Of a stretch of 57,065 bases of DNA, positions 1-10,140 are shown one piece after another. Under the pieces are notes generated by a model, which worked only from the letters and a program-made list of their open reading frames with translations, ran no database searches and was not told the origin of the DNA. Source of the DNA: Sunxiuqinia dokdonensis (lineage in GTDB: Bacteria > Bacteroidota > Bacteroidia > Bacteroidales > Prolixibacteraceae); assembly GCF_001270965.1 (NCBI RefSeq), contig NZ_LGIA01000170.1, positions 1 through 57,065 on the forward strand. Direction: 5' to 3'. How positions within the stretch are numbered: position 1 is the first letter of the stretch; the number at the start of each line of letters is the position of its first letter. The translations under genes and the position numbers were made by a program.

Positions 1-882
1 CAAAGGCTCCAAATCAACCGCTCGGGTGGTGAACAAACCTCCGTAAAAGTTACTGGCCTGATCTTGCTGATAATCGATGGTGAAAATAAACTCGTCGTTT
101 TCTTCATTGCTTTGTCCCCATAGATTATTGTAATCCACCAGATTGAACCCTTGAATTTGAGAAAGGGCTGTTTTTGCTTCGGTAAAATCAGCCGTTCCTC
201 CGCCCAAAACCGTACCTGACCACAGAAAAGCATCGCCTTTCAAGGCCAGCGTTGCCGCTTTCGACCAGTAGGTTTTTTTGCCCAACCACAAACTGTTGTC
301 GTTACCAAAATATTCTAACGATGTGGCAATATCACGCTTGATTTGAGCCATGACTTCCGTCTTTGGAGCCCGGGGTTTTTTCAGGGTTTCCAAATCCACT
401 TCCAGAAGTGGCTCGGTACTGATTGGCACATCGCCCCAGGCTTTTACCATGGTGTAGTAAACTTGCGCACGCAAACCATAAACTTGTCCAAGCATATGAT
501 TTTTCTCTGCTTCGTTGGCAAATTCCACGTTGGGTGCATTTTTCACAAAGTCGTTGATGTAGTGCAACAAGCCATAAAAGTTGGCCCAGTTGCCAAAATA
601 CACCAGGGTAGAACTGATATTGTTGGCAATCAAATCAATATCGTTGGGCGAATTGGCAAAGGTATTTCCACCCCAGAGGTCTGAGCGGACTTCTCCCATT
701 TGCCATTGGGTGAACGCGTAGTTTCGGTAGCTGGAGTAAATGCCCACATGTGCAGCTTTTGCCGCTTCTTCTGTGTTCCAAAAGCCATTGTAGGTTAAAT
801 CGCTTTCCGGCTCCATATCAAGATCACAGGCACTTAAAAGTGCTATGGTCATTAGTAACAGGATATATTTTTTCAGTTTCAT
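1..882 (-). CDS. SusD/RagB-family glycan-binding lipoprotein (C-terminus cut by window edge)
   Basis: Reading in from position 882 on the minus strand gives a lipoprotein signal ending in LLSAC (lipid Cys19) followed by a SusD-like N-terminal region. The frame stays open to base 1, so about 294 residues are visible and the C-terminal half lies outside the window. SusD proteins sit on the outer surface and act as a hinged lid over the SusC transporter, binding oligosaccharides before import. The gene starts 12 bp after the stop of the SusC gene, the usual susC-susD operon order. The partner identity makes the call secure; the ligand cannot be read from this part and is inferred from the neighbouring sulfatase, GH2 and GH20 genes. 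Confidence 0.9.
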   Translation of the reverse strand, partial: MKLKKYILLLMTIALLSACDLDMEPESDLTYNGFWNTEEAAKAAHVGIYSSYRNYAFTQWQMGEVRSDLWGGNTFANSPNDIDLIANNISSTLVYFGNWANFYGLLHYINDFVKNAPNVEFANEAEKNHMLGQVYGLRAQVYYTMVKAWGDVPISTEPLLEVDLETLKKPRAPKTEVMAQIKRDIATSLEYFGNDNSLWLGKKTYWSKAATLALKGDAFLWSGTVLGGGTADFTEAKTALSQIQGFNLVDYNNLWGQSNEENDEFIFTIDYQQDQASNFYGGLFTTRAVDLEPL

Positions 883-894
883 AATTGGTAATGC

Positions 895-3800
895 TTAAAA
901 AGTTACGTTTACGCCAAAGGTTATCGTTCGTGGCAATGGGAACCTGCCGTAGTCGATTCCGTCACCGGATTCTTCAGGTGAGCTTCCGGTGAAATCATTG
1001 AAGTATGCCAGGTTTGCTCCCGTCAGATAGAGGCGCATATTATCGAAGACATTTTTTACATGTTTTCCTTGTAAATCATAGCTCAAAGTTACTTCGCGCA
1101 AGGCCAGGTAATCGCCTTTTTCCCACATTCTGGAACTACTGCTGTTCATCGATCCCTGGTCGCCACCTGCTGCCAGGTGATTCCGCTGCCGGTCAACCAA
1201 GGTAAAAATTGGAACGTTTGAAGTTGGGTTTTCCGGTGTCCACGAGTCTCTGATTTCAAGCGGACCGTTTTGGTTACCCTGGGTTTGTGCAATCCCCTTC
1301 ACCCGGCGTCCGTTGATGATCATATGCCCCACGGTAAAGTCGGTTTTCACAAACAAGTTGAAGTTCTTGTAGCTAAAATCAGAAGTTAAACCCCCGGTAA
1401 AATCGGGTGTTCGTCTCCCAATAACCTGTCGATCCAGATAGTTAATAACGTTGTCTCCATTGAGATCTTTCCAACGAGTGTCACCCAGAAAACGGGTATC
1501 CTTTTGAACGGCAAACTCTACGACACGTCCATCATGCTCGTCAATGTCGGCCTGGGTTTGGTAAACCCCGTCAAACACATAAGCGGTAATCACATCGTAT
1601 CCAACACGTTCACCTTCCTGCAAACCGCCAACATATTTGGTTTCACCTGTTGCCGGATCATATATCTCCGTTCCTCCCTGGCGGTTTTTATCCACACCAT
1701 TGTCAGGCAGTTTGTGGGCGAAGTTGCGAACAGAATAATAGGTTAGTCCAACATTCCAGTTAAAATCACCGGACTTAACCACATCGGCATTTACCTGGAG
1801 TTCAAGCCCTTTGTTCCGAAGTGTTCCATTGTTGGTTGTAATGGCCGAGAAACCAGTCCAAAGTGGCAAAGTCAGGTTGGCCAGCTTGTCTTCCACATCG
1901 CGGATAAAGTAATCTCCAATCACGGTTACGCGGTTATCAAACAAGCCCAAATCCAATCCCATATTCAAGGTGGTGGAACGTTCCCATTTCAAATCCAGCA
2001 AAGGCAATTGGTTGTTGGCGTAACCCGCCTGGGTATCGTAAATCGTCGTTTTTCCGTAGGTTCCAAAAACACCGAAGTTGCTTAATACGTCAATGTTGCC
2101 ATTCACCCCGTAACTAATACGCGGCTTAATTTTGCTGACCGTATTTTTAATATTCGACTGTTGAAAAAAGTCTTCGTTGTGTACATTCCATCCTACTGAA
2201 ACACCGGGAAAAAATCCATACTTGTTGTTTCCCAGCCGCGATGTTCCATCGTACCGGAAGGTCAAGCCCAAAAGGTATTTGTAATCGAAGTCGTAATTGA
2301 CTTGTCCAAACAGCGAGGCGATTTCATAACCAGTGCGGTACGAATAAGGAATACCGCTGGCTTCGGAGCCAACATTCATCGTGTAAATCAAGTCGGTAGG
2401 CGAAAGACGCGTGGATGCGCTGAATGAGAAATATTTTTCCTGAAAATATTCAGCACCAACCAATGCGTTGATATTATGGTTCTCAGCAAGCGTTTTCTTG
2501 TAGTTGAGCATTGCTGTAAACTGGTCACGCAAAGTGCGCTGATGCGATGCCGAGGCCAGCCGCTCTGTATTTAAACTTCCTGAATTGAGGTATGCTTTAT
2601 TAAACGATTCGTTTGAATTATTGATCGTAAAATGACTTCCTCGTGCAGTTAAGGTGAAGTCGTTCAAGAATTTGTAATCCAGTTGAACAGATGCGGTTAA
2701 GCGCTGCTCGAGGTTATAGCGAATGAACTTGTCTTGATAGTAAAGCGGATTACCAAATCCCAGGTAGGTTCCTGGCTGGTATTCGTTCGACAAACTTCCG
2801 TCCGGATTATTGTTGTAAATCCTCGATGTTGGTGCTAAACCGGCCGTACGCTGAAACAAGTTATACTCGCTGTCAAACGGCAAATTCTGATTCGAATGTG
2901 CATAAATGAAATTTGAAGTTACCTTCAGGGCATCCGTTAATTTATAGGATGTATTTAAGGTTCCTGAATACCGCTTGAAAGCAGACCCAAACACCAGGCC
3001 TTTGTCATCCATAAAGCCTAATCCAAGGTAATAGGTTCCCCGCTCATTTCCGCCGTCAAAACTCAGGCTATAGTCCTGCGCATGACTATTTTGATAAAAC
3101 AATTCGTTCATCTGATTCTCCTGAAAAATGAGCATGGTACCAGGATTCACAGGGTCTTCAATGGTTTGCCACCCTTCATAATCAAGCAGGTAGCGGTTGT
3201 CGTCCGACAATACCATCGTGGTATAAATCGAATTGGTGGTATTATTTCCGGTTCCGGCAGCCTGGGCACCAGTCAGAAATTGGTTTAACCAGGCATAGCC
3301 CATCACGTCCTGTGCCTGCTTCACACCAAGGCGGTTGAACTTCACGTAGTCAGCAGCGCCCAAATATTCCATCGGGTCTTCCCGATGTTCGTTCGTGGTA
3401 AACTTGGCCCGGAAGTTAATTCTTGACTGGCCGGCTTTTCCCTTTTTGGTGGTTACTAAAATAACACCATTGGCCGCCCTCGCTCCATAAATAGCTGTTG
3501 ATGCTGCATCTTTTAGAACTTCCATTGAGGCAATATCGTCAGAGTTCAACGCATAAAATGATCCTGGCACACCGTCAACCAAAATCAGGGGACTCCCAGT
3601 TCCCGAGAAGCTGGTACCACCGCGAACCACTAAACTGGGAGTTGATCCCGGTTGGCCAGTGGTTTGGGTCACCTTCAACCCTGCGATCGTTCCTTGCAAA
3701 GCCGTTGCCGCATTCGACCGCGGCGCACTCTCCAATACTTTTGTGTCGAGCTTGGCGATAGAGGTTGTCATCTCGGCGCGCGACTGGGTAGAATAACCGG

Positions 3801-4137
3801 TGACCACAACTTCATTCAGCGCCGTGGTTTCAACAGCCAGAGCGATGTTAATAACGCTCTGCCCAGCAATGTTAACCACTTGCCGTTCGAAGCCAACCAT
3901 CGAAAACTGTAGTTGATCAGCATCTGCCGGAAGCGCCAGTGAATAGTTTCCATCAAAGTCACTAATCGTTCCGGTTGTTGTTCCGGGAACAACAATGGTT
4001 GCTCCAGGCAGTGGCTCACCTGTAGCAGCCTCAACGATTTGTCCGGAGACATTTTGCTGACCATATGCGTAGCTGCTTAATAGCAGCGCCGTCACGATCC
4101 AGCAAAAAGACAGTAATTTTTTAAATTCCATCATCAT
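895..4137 (-). CDS. SusC/RagA-family TonB-linked outer-membrane transporter
   Basis: 1080 residues. A signal peptide (about 1-26) is followed by a carboxypeptidase-regulatory-like domain (about 29-110), a TonB plug domain (about 110-235, with VVVTGY and LVDGVPG segments typical of SusC), then a long beta-barrel ending in aromatic Phe. It forms the outer-membrane channel that imports oligosaccharides with TonB energy, capped by the SusD protein encoded 12 bp downstream. The start is one of three consecutive Met codons (4137, 4134, 4131); the choice does not affect the signal peptide. A Bacteroidota-type promoter and a GntR-type operator lie just upstream, so expression is probably controlled by the divergent GntR regulator rather than an ECF sigma or hybrid two-component system. 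Confidence 0.95.
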   Translation of the reverse strand: MMMEFKKLLSFCWIVTALLLSSYAYGQQNVSGQIVEAATGEPLPGATIVVPGTTTGTISDFDGNYSLALPADADQLQFSMVGFERQVVNIAGQSVINIALAVETTALNEVVVTGYSTQSRAEMTTSIAKLDTKVLESAPRSNAATALQGTIAGLKVTQTTGQPGSTPSLVVRGGTSFSGTGSPLILVDGVPGSFYALNSDDIASMEVLKDAASTAIYGARAANGVILVTTKKGKAGQSRINFRAKFTTNEHREDPMEYLGAADYVKFNRLGVKQAQDVMGYAWLNQFLTGAQAAGTGNNTTNSIYTTMVLSDDNRYLLDYEGWQTIEDPVNPGTMLIFQENQMNELFYQNSHAQDYSLSFDGGNERGTYYLGLGFMDDKGLVFGSAFKRYSGTLNTSYKLTDALKVTSNFIYAHSNQNLPFDSEYNLFQRTAGLAPTSRIYNNNPDGSLSNEYQPGTYLGFGNPLYYQDKFIRYNLEQRLTASVQLDYKFLNDFTLTARGSHFTINNSNESFNKAYLNSGSLNTERLASASHQRTLRDQFTAMLNYKKTLAENHNINALVGAEYFQEKYFSFSASTRLSPTDLIYTMNVGSEASGIPYSYRTGYEIASLFGQVNYDFDYKYLLGLTFRYDGTSRLGNNKYGFFPGVSVGWNVHNEDFFQQSNIKNTVSKIKPRISYGVNGNIDVLSNFGVFGTYGKTTIYDTQAGYANNQLPLLDLKWERSTTLNMGLDLGLFDNRVTVIGDYFIRDVEDKLANLTLPLWTGFSAITTNNGTLRNKGLELQVNADVVKSGDFNWNVGLTYYSVRNFAHKLPDNGVDKNRQGGTEIYDPATGETKYVGGLQEGERVGYDVITAYVFDGVYQTQADIDEHDGRVVEFAVQKDTRFLGDTRWKDLNGDNVINYLDRQVIGRRTPDFTGGLTSDFSYKNFNLFVKTDFTVGHMIINGRRVKGIAQTQGNQNGPLEIRDSWTPENPTSNVPIFTLVDRQRNHLAAGGDQGSMNSSSSRMWEKGDYLALREVTLSYDLQGKHVKNVFDNMRLYLTGANLAYFNDFTGSSPEESGDGIDYGRFPLPRTITFGVNVTF

Positions 4138-4167
4138 AAAATTAAGTGTTAGTTTTTCTCAATTGCT

Positions 4168-4182
4168 TTATGTCCTACATAA
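4168..4182. promoter_or_regulatory. Palindromic operator 1 for the GntR regulator (predicted)
   Basis: Perfect dyad TTATGT-CCT-ACATAA. The core TATGTnnnACATA recurs at 4243-4255. It lies directly downstream of the predicted susC -7 element (4190-4197), so a bound protein would overlap the expected transcription start. Its place in the gap between gntR and susC makes the GntR protein the likely binder; this is inference. Confidence 0.6.
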
Positions 4183-4189
4183 GACGAAA

Positions 4190-4220
4190 CAAATGTAGAA
4201 ATTGTTTTTTTTATTCCAAA
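4190..4220 (-). promoter_or_regulatory. susC promoter (Bacteroidota -33/-7 type)
   Basis: On the minus strand, TTTG (4220-4217), a 19-bp spacer, then TACATTTG (4197-4190). This matches the Bacteroidota consensus TTTG-N19-TAnnTTTG. Transcription should begin near 4184, leaving a leader of about 45 nt before the SusC start codon. Confidence 0.7.
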
Positions 4221-4242
4221 CATTTTTGCAAATTTGTTGTGT

Positions 4243-4255
4243 TATGTAGTACATA
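4243..4255. promoter_or_regulatory. Palindromic operator 2 (predicted, gntR side)
   Basis: Dyad TATGT-AGT-ACATA, the same core as operator 1, centred 74 bp away (about seven DNA turns, same helical face). It sits 20 bp before the gntR start codon, which fits autoregulation and possible looping between the two sites. Confidence 0.6.
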
Positions 4256-4275
4256 TTTAAAAACATACAAGCACA

Positions 4276-4998
4276 ATGGAAATTGATGAAAAAAATCTGC
4301 TAGCTGCGATTGATACAAGAAGTTTGGTAGATAAAGTAGAAATGAACCTCGTGGATTATTTTAAGAAAAATGCCCTGCAACCGGGTGATGTGATTCCGAA
4401 AGAAGTTGAACTGGCCAGTGCCATGGGTGTTAGCCGAACGGTAATTCGGGAGTCATTGAATCGACTCAAAACCATGGGGATGATTGAATCGAAAAAGCAC
4501 AAAGGAACCGTAATTACGAGCCCCGATATTTCCTCACTTCTTCAAAAGTCGATGATCCCACATATTCTGGATAACAGCACCCTAAAAGATATTTTTGAGC
4601 TTCGACTGATCCTTGAAATTGGCATCGGTGATTTGATTTTTAGACACATCACGAATCAGGACCTGCGCGAGTTGGATGAAATTGTGGATCAGGAACCCGA
4701 ATTCAGCGAAGACATTTTGTTTGATATCAGCCATGAAATTCAATTTCACAGCAAGCTGTATTCGATCACAAAAAACGAGACACTGAAGAATTTTCAGAAA
4801 ATGCTGCTTCCTGTTTTTAACTATGTTTACGACAGCGGCTTAATCCACAAGCCCATCTCAAACAAGCGTTACGTGTCGCACCGCGGAATTGTGGATGTAC
4901 TGAAAGGCGGATCTCCGGACGAATTCCGGATTGCCATGCGTCAACACCTCGAGAACCATTTTCAACGCATTATGACTTTGGAACAAAACAAAGCGTAA
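4276..4998 (+). CDS. GntR-family transcriptional regulator, FadR/FCD subfamily
   Basis: 240 residues. The N-terminal winged helix-turn-helix (about 25-95) contains the GntR signature region PKEVELASAMGVSRTVIRES; the rest is an all-helical FCD ligand-binding domain (about 100-230) that in this family often binds a carboxylate or sugar-derived effector with a bound metal. It is transcribed divergently from susC across a 138-bp gap holding two matching palindromes. The likely role is effector-relieved repression of the glycan locus. GntR/FCD control of a Sus-type locus is less usual than hybrid two-component or anti-sigma control. The effector is unknown. Confidence 0.9.
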   Translation: MEIDEKNLLAAIDTRSLVDKVEMNLVDYFKKNALQPGDVIPKEVELASAMGVSRTVIRESLNRLKTMGMIESKKHKGTVITSPDISSLLQKSMIPHILDNSTLKDIFELRLILEIGIGDLIFRHITNQDLRELDEIVDQEPEFSEDILFDISHEIQFHSKLYSITKNETLKNFQKMLLPVFNYVYDSGLIHKPISNKRYVSHRGIVDVLKGGSPDEFRIAMRQHLENHFQRIMTLEQNKA

Positions 4999-5023
4999 GC
5001 CCGGCACGGTTTCACAAAAAATC

Positions 5024-5055
5024 AAAAAAGCAGACGAATGTTCGCCTGCTTTTTT
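5024..5055. terminator. Bidirectional intrinsic terminator between gntR and the sulfatase gene
   Basis: GCAG (5030-5033) pairs with CTGC (5046-5049), with inner CGA/TCG pairing, flanked by six A on the left and six T on the right. It can end transcription of gntR on the plus strand and of the converging sulfatase gene on the minus strand. Confidence 0.8.
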
Positions 5056-5136
5056 GTATCCTATCCGTCATGCTCTATTATCAAATCGCATACTCATCTG
5101 ATTTAGTAAAATCTACCGGTTTCCGATGACTGACCA

Positions 5137-6687
5137 TTATTCATCGAGCAACACCGGATCCTGATATTGCTCCTGCAATTTATGAAGCTCCACTTTCAGT
5201 TTATCAGCCAACTCCTGATATTCTGCTTTTCCGTACAGGTTCTTCATTTCGCTTGGATCACTTTCCAAATCATATAATTCCCACTCGTCAATATCGTTGT
5301 AAAAATGAATGAGTTTATACCGGTCAGTGCGAATTCCGTAATGACGTTTTACTGCGTGCTCAGCCGGGTATTCATAAAAGTGATAATATAAGGCATCGCG
5401 CCAATCGGTAGCTTTTCCTTCGGCCAGCGACACCAGTGATTCGCCCTGGATATCTTCAGGAACATCAACACCTGCTAATTCCAAAAAGGTTGGTGCATAA
5501 TCGATATTTTGTACCAGCCCGTCAATTTTACCTTGGGCTGCGTATGCTTTTGGAAAACGCATCAGCAAAGGAGTGCGGAACGACTCTTCGTACATAAAAC
5601 GTTTGTCGAACCAGCCGTGCTCGCCCATGTAAAAGCCCTGGTCGGAAGTGTAAACCACCAGCGTATTTTCTGCCAGTCCGTTATCATCTAAATATTTCAA
5701 CAGGCGGGCCACATTATCGTCCAGCGATTTTACGCAAGCCAGGTAATCCTGCATGTAACGGTTGTATTTCCACTCGGCCAGTTCTTTGCCGCTTAGTTTC
5801 CGGGCTTTAAAATCTTCGATGATCGGGTTGTAAACCGCATCCCAGGCTGCACGTTGCTCATCGTTCATCCGTTGGTAAGCTCCATGTTCGTAATAGCCAC
5901 GGTACGGACTTTTTACTTCGCCTTCTTTATCCAGCATCTTCAGGTCGTACACCACGTCCATGTCTTTAATGATGCTCATTTCCTGCGAAGCTGCCGCAAT
6001 TCGCCCTTCGTACTGATCGTAGAAATTATCGGGTAGCGGGAACTGCTGGTCTTTAAATTCGTTCAGGTATTTTGTTGGCGGCATCCACACGCGATGCACC
6101 GCTTTGTGGTGTACCAGCATACAAAAGGGTTTGTCTTTGTCGCGTTTATCAAGCCAGTCGGTACTGAAATCGGTAATTACATCGGTTACATAACCATCGT
6201 AACGTTTTTGTCCGGTTGAGTCGATAAAATCGGGATTGTAATAGCTTCCCTGGCCCGGAAGGATGTTCCAGTAGTCGAAGCCTGTAGGATTACTTTTCAG
6301 GTGCCATTTTCCGATTAAAGCGGTTTGGTAGCCGGCTTGTTGCAGCAGTTTCGGAAAAGTTTGCTGACTGCCATCGAAAGTATCGGCATTATCGCGCTGA
6401 CCGTTGGCATGGCTGTGTTTACCCGTCAACATTACGGCACGGCTTGGTGCACAAATGGAATTGGCCACAAAACTGTTGGTGAAGGTTACTCCCTCGCTGG
6501 CAATGCGGTCGAGCCCCGGGGTTTGAATAAAACGATCATCGTAACTACTAAGGGTTTGGTACGAATGATCATCAGTCATGATAAAGATAATATTCGGTTT
6601 TTCAGGCTTAGCTTCTTTTGGAGCTGAAGCGGTGCATCCGGCAGCAAAAGAGGCCAAACCACATGCGAGTAATAAATTGCGATTCAT
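5137..6687 (-). CDS. Secreted/lipoprotein sulfatase, S1_11-like (N-acetylglucosamine-6-O-sulfatase)
   Basis: 516 residues. A lipoprotein-like leader ends at Cys18 (AAGC). Metal-site Asp39/Asp40 (MTDDH) and the formylglycine motif C79-A-P-S-R83 mark a type I sulfatase of the Cys type, which needs an anaerobic sulfatase-maturating enzyme not seen here. The internal pattern [19 protein letters not shown] followed by LPGQG-YYNPD, and the C-terminal [13 protein letters not shown] region, resemble the S1_11 group that removes 6-O-sulfate from GlcNAc; I rate that subfamily about 0.7. It would desulfate GlcNAc so that the hexosaminidase encoded nearby can act. The gene is 27 bp downstream of the GH2 gene and probably cotranscribed with it. 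Confidence 0.9.
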   Translation of the reverse strand: MNRNLLLACGLASFAAGCTASAPKEAKPEKPNIIFIMTDDHSYQTLSSYDDRFIQTPGLDRIASEGVTFTNSFVANSICAPSRAVMLTGKHSHANGQRDNADTFDGSQQTFPKLLQQAGYQTALIGKWHLKSNPTGFDYWNILPGQGSYYNPDFIDSTGQKRYDGYVTDVITDFSTDWLDKRDKDKPFCMLVHHKAVHRVWMPPTKYLNEFKDQQFPLPDNFYDQYEGRIAAASQEMSIIKDMDVVYDLKMLDKEGEVKSPYRGYYEHGAYQRMNDEQRAAWDAVYNPIIEDFKARKLSGKELAEWKYNRYMQDYLACVKSLDDNVARLLKYLDDNGLAENTLVVYTSDQGFYMGEHGWFDKRFMYEESFRTPLLMRFPKAYAAQGKIDGLVQNIDYAPTFLELAGVDVPEDIQGESLVSLAEGKATDWRDALYYHFYEYPAEHAVKRHYGIRTDRYKLIHFYNDIDEWELYDLESDPSEMKNLYGKAEYQELADKLKVELHKLQEQYQDPVLLDE

Positions 6688-6714
6688 TGCGTCGATTCCT
6701 TTTAAACCTTAAAA

Positions 6715-9700
6715 TTACTTTTCTCGCAGCAGCGTTTTACTCATCTCAATGTACTTCTCCGTTGAACCGTCTTCAAACGGCACCATGAAGAAGCTGTACT
6801 CATGAGGTTCCTGTCCACTCAAGGTGTACTCTTTCTGCGGACGAGCTCCCCAACTGTTGTCACCACCCAGGCCGCGTTGTCCCAGGTCGATATTCAACTG
6901 TACGAGATCACGCTCCTTGATGTCGTTGATGTGCTTGCTGCCATTCACTTCAGGAATACCATCAATGCGAAACTCAGGCTCCACTTCACTGTTCCCTTCG
7001 TAATCCAATCCTTCGGTTGTATCAAAATCTTCGTTTGGCATATGCAAGGCGCTCATGCCTAAACCCGCTTTGGGCTGATCAGCTACAATCAACAAACCTG
7101 CACCTTGCTCATTACACAGCGCCCACCAGCCAACATCGGTCCGGTATCCGTTTTCCTGCGGACGCACGTAAGGCACATAATGCTCACTGACATTGGCTTG
7201 ATAGAGGTCGACGAAAGTAGAAGCTTTGCGATCGACATAGTTTTCCCATGGGCCACGGCCAAAATATGCGAGCTGATCGTATGCTTTTAGCAATTGCATG
7301 CGCATGCCGACGCGGGGAATATCAGCTTTATATTCGGTTGTATTCAAACGGTTGGAAACTTTAACGACGCCAGTCCCGGCAATTTCATACACACTGATAA
7401 AGCTTGTATTCACGCCAGGCAGTTCATAGGTAACTTCCACCCTGACAAGGTTTTCGGCCAGTGTTTCGGTTTCCATCGAAATCACTTCAGAAAATAAGGA
7501 AGCTTTCTTCCATTCGCGGTTATTGAACTGCATGCGGTTTCCGAAATCATTGTCGGTTGGCGCCCGCCAAAAATTGGGTCTTGGGCCTTTACCATCTTTC
7601 AGCAGTTCTGTGCCTTTATATTCGAACGAAACCGGACGACCTTCTGCCTGACTAAAAACAAAGCGAAAATCGCTATTAAAAACAACAACCTGTTTTTCGA
7701 CTTGCTGAACGGTTACCGCTTCTCCATTTGACACAGGCATCGGCTCAGCTTTGAAAAGTTTAGGCAACTCAATTTGTTCGCGGGCCACTTCAAATCCGGC
7801 GGGCAACAAGCCCCACTCATTTTTCAAGGTTGCAGACAGATGGACAAAATAGCGGGTATTGGCCTTTTGCTCAAGGCCATTCAGCGAGATCCGGATCATC
7901 TGTCCAGTGTGTGTTTCCACGTCCAGCTCGTCAAAATGGTCGGTCTTCAACGCTTTACCATCCGCCTTAATTTGAACAGTAAAGTTGAATATATTCAAAT
8001 TGGTAAAATCGTAGAGATTCTCAACAAACACGCGCAGCTCGTTGTGATTATTAACCCCCGCAGATTTAAAATTAATAAACTCGTGTGCTTTTTTCACTTC
8101 ATATAATCCGGGTTGTGCCGAGCGATCGGGAAATACAATTCCGTTATTCAAAAAAGTATTATCGGTGGGCATATTCTCGCCATAGTCGCCACCATAGGCA
8201 TAAAAGCGCTCGCCTTTCTCATTGGTTTTCCAGATCGACTGGTCCACCCAATCCCAAATAAAACCACCCTGCAAATTATCATACAGCTCAATCACATCCC
8301 AGTAATCCTGGAAATTCCCAGTGCTGTTTCCCATGGCATGGGCATACTCGCTGGGAATAAACGGACGGTTGGTTTTGTGTTTGCCGATATATTCAAAAAA
8401 TGAGGGCGATGGATATTGAGGCACCACGATATCGGTGTTCCAATCCATATCCAAAATACTGCCATCGTGATCTTTGTACGTACGCTCGTACTGCACGGGA
8501 CGTTTTTGCGGGTCGGCTGCTTTCATGGCTTCGTAGCCAGCATAAAAGTTCACCCCGTTGCCTGCTTCGTTACCCATACTCCAAATAATGACCGACGGAT
8601 GGTTTTTATCGCGTTCCACCAGGCGAACCATGCGATCGACATGCTGGTTTTCCCACTGCGGTTTTTTAGCCAAAGAATGCTCACCATAGTACATCCCATG
8701 CGACTCAATGTTGGCTTCGTCAACCACATAAATTCCATGCTCGTCACACAATTCGTAAAAACGGGCCCCACGCGGGTAATGGCTCAGGCGAACCGCATTG
8801 ATGTTATTCTCTTTCCACAAGCGAATGTCCTTCATGATCATTTCTTCGCTCATCACATGCCCGGTTTCCGGATCGGTTTCCTGGGCATTCACTCCTTTCA
8901 GGGTAATGCGCTGACCATTGACCAGCAACAAGCCTTGCTTGATTTCGACTGTACGAAAGCCAACTTTGATGGCCGTAGCTTCCAAGGAGTTCCCTTTCTT
9001 GTCCTGAACTTCCAACAAAAGCGTATATAGATTTGGATGTTCCGCGCTCCAGGGGTCTACATTTTCAACAATAGCCGAAAAAGCTCCGGATAAAGTTGCT
9101 TGTCCACCAATTTCCAACTTTTTGGAATCGCTGGTCACCAGTCCACCCTGCTCATCAATAAGCTGATAAGCCAGTTGAATTTTCTGCGCCTTGGGCAAAT
9201 GATTGCTCAGTTCAACGGCCAGTTGCAGCTCACCATTTTGGTAAGCAGCGTCAAGCGTTGCGCTGGCCTCAAAATCGCGAATGCGCAGTTTGGGCTGGGC
9301 ATACAGATAGACACTGCGCTCGATTCCACTGATGCGCCAAAAATCCTGGCACTCCAAATAAGAGCCATCGGTCCAGCGGAAAATTTGCAGTGCAATGGTA
9401 TTTTCGCCTCGCTGAAGATGTGGTGTAATATTGAATTCGGCAGGCAACTTACTGCCTTGTGAGTAGCCCACATAGTTCCCGTTAATCCATACAAAGCCGC
9501 CTGATTTCATGGCACCGATGTGCAGAAAAACTTCCTTGCCATTCCAATCGTCAGCCACTACGAAGCTGCGACGGTAAGAACCCACCGGATTATACTCGTG
9601 AGGCACTTTCCCCGGGTATTTTGGATAGATCCCGTCTAACTCAATATCATCAGCTACCGGTGCTTTGTGGTCTGCAAATTCATACTGATGGTTGACGTAA

Positions 9701-10056
9701 ATCGGCACGCCGTAACCTTCCACCTCCCAGTTCGAAGGTACTTTTATGTTGTCCCAATCTGCCACATTTTCTTCCGGATTCATGAAACTGGTCGGACGAT
9801 CTTTTGGCGAACGCACCCACTTGAACTTCCAAATTCCGTCGAGGTACTGCCGAAAATTGGCATCTATTGCTTGGGTATTTAAAGCTGCATCACTAGATCC
9901 GTGCGACACAAAAGTAGCATGCGCCGGTTCTTTGTTTTCCTGGATCACATCGACATTTTCGACATAATTCCAAACATTAGTTACCGGATCGGACGACTGC
10001 CCGGCAGCCGTCCATCCGGTCATTAAAAACGTAATGAGTAGTAGTATATTCTTCAT
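6715..10056 (-). CDS. Beta-galactosidase, glycoside hydrolase family 2 (LacZ-type, exported)
   Basis: 1113 residues, with a signal peptide ending near TAAGQ. The layout is that of long LacZ enzymes: sugar-binding jelly roll, two immunoglobulin-like domains, TIM barrel, and C-terminal beta-galactosidase small-chain domain. The acid/base is Glu497 in SMGNEAGNG and the nucleophile Glu570 in PSEYAHAMGN. It removes terminal beta-linked galactose in the periplasm or at the cell surface. It sits between the GH20 and sulfatase genes, so the expected substrate is a Gal-beta-GlcNAc unit, although activity on other beta-galactosides cannot be excluded. Confidence 0.93.
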   Translation of the reverse strand: MKNILLLITFLMTGWTAAGQSSDPVTNVWNYVENVDVIQENKEPAHATFVSHGSSDAALNTQAIDANFRQYLDGIWKFKWVRSPKDRPTSFMNPEENVADWDNIKVPSNWEVEGYGVPIYVNHQYEFADHKAPVADDIELDGIYPKYPGKVPHEYNPVGSYRRSFVVADDWNGKEVFLHIGAMKSGGFVWINGNYVGYSQGSKLPAEFNITPHLQRGENTIALQIFRWTDGSYLECQDFWRISGIERSVYLYAQPKLRIRDFEASATLDAAYQNGELQLAVELSNHLPKAQKIQLAYQLIDEQGGLVTSDSKKLEIGGQATLSGAFSAIVENVDPWSAEHPNLYTLLLEVQDKKGNSLEATAIKVGFRTVEIKQGLLLVNGQRITLKGVNAQETDPETGHVMSEEMIMKDIRLWKENNINAVRLSHYPRGARFYELCDEHGIYVVDEANIESHGMYYGEHSLAKKPQWENQHVDRMVRLVERDKNHPSVIIWSMGNEAGNGVNFYAGYEAMKAADPQKRPVQYERTYKDHDGSILDMDWNTDIVVPQYPSPSFFEYIGKHKTNRPFIPSEYAHAMGNSTGNFQDYWDVIELYDNLQGGFIWDWVDQSIWKTNEKGERFYAYGGDYGENMPTDNTFLNNGIVFPDRSAQPGLYEVKKAHEFINFKSAGVNNHNELRVFVENLYDFTNLNIFNFTVQIKADGKALKTDHFDELDVETHTGQMIRISLNGLEQKANTRYFVHLSATLKNEWGLLPAGFEVAREQIELPKLFKAEPMPVSNGEAVTVQQVEKQVVVFNSDFRFVFSQAEGRPVSFEYKGTELLKDGKGPRPNFWRAPTDNDFGNRMQFNNREWKKASLFSEVISMETETLAENLVRVEVTYELPGVNTSFISVYEIAGTGVVKVSNRLNTTEYKADIPRVGMRMQLLKAYDQLAYFGRGPWENYVDRKASTFVDLYQANVSEHYVPYVRPQENGYRTDVGWWALCNEQGAGLLIVADQPKAGLGMSALHMPNEDFDTTEGLDYEGNSEVEPEFRIDGIPEVNGSKHINDIKERDLVQLNIDLGQRGLGGDNSWGARPQKEYTLSGQEPHEYSFFMVPFEDGSTEKYIEMSKTLLREK

Positions 10057-10078
10057 GATTGAGTAGATTTCAATGTTA

Positions 10079-10137
10079 CAAAAAAGAAGCTGTCTTCACC
10101 ACCTTGCGCCAGAAAGGTTTTCAGAACACAGCTTCTT
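10079..10137 (-). terminator. Intrinsic terminator after the GH20 gene
   Basis: On the minus strand, AAGAAGCTGT (from 10137) pairs with ACAGCTTCTT (ending 10084), followed by a run of T. The 34-nt loop holds a small inner ACCTT/AAGGT stem. It would end or reduce readthrough from the hexosaminidase gene into GH2. Confidence 0.65.
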
Positions 10138-10140
10138 AAA

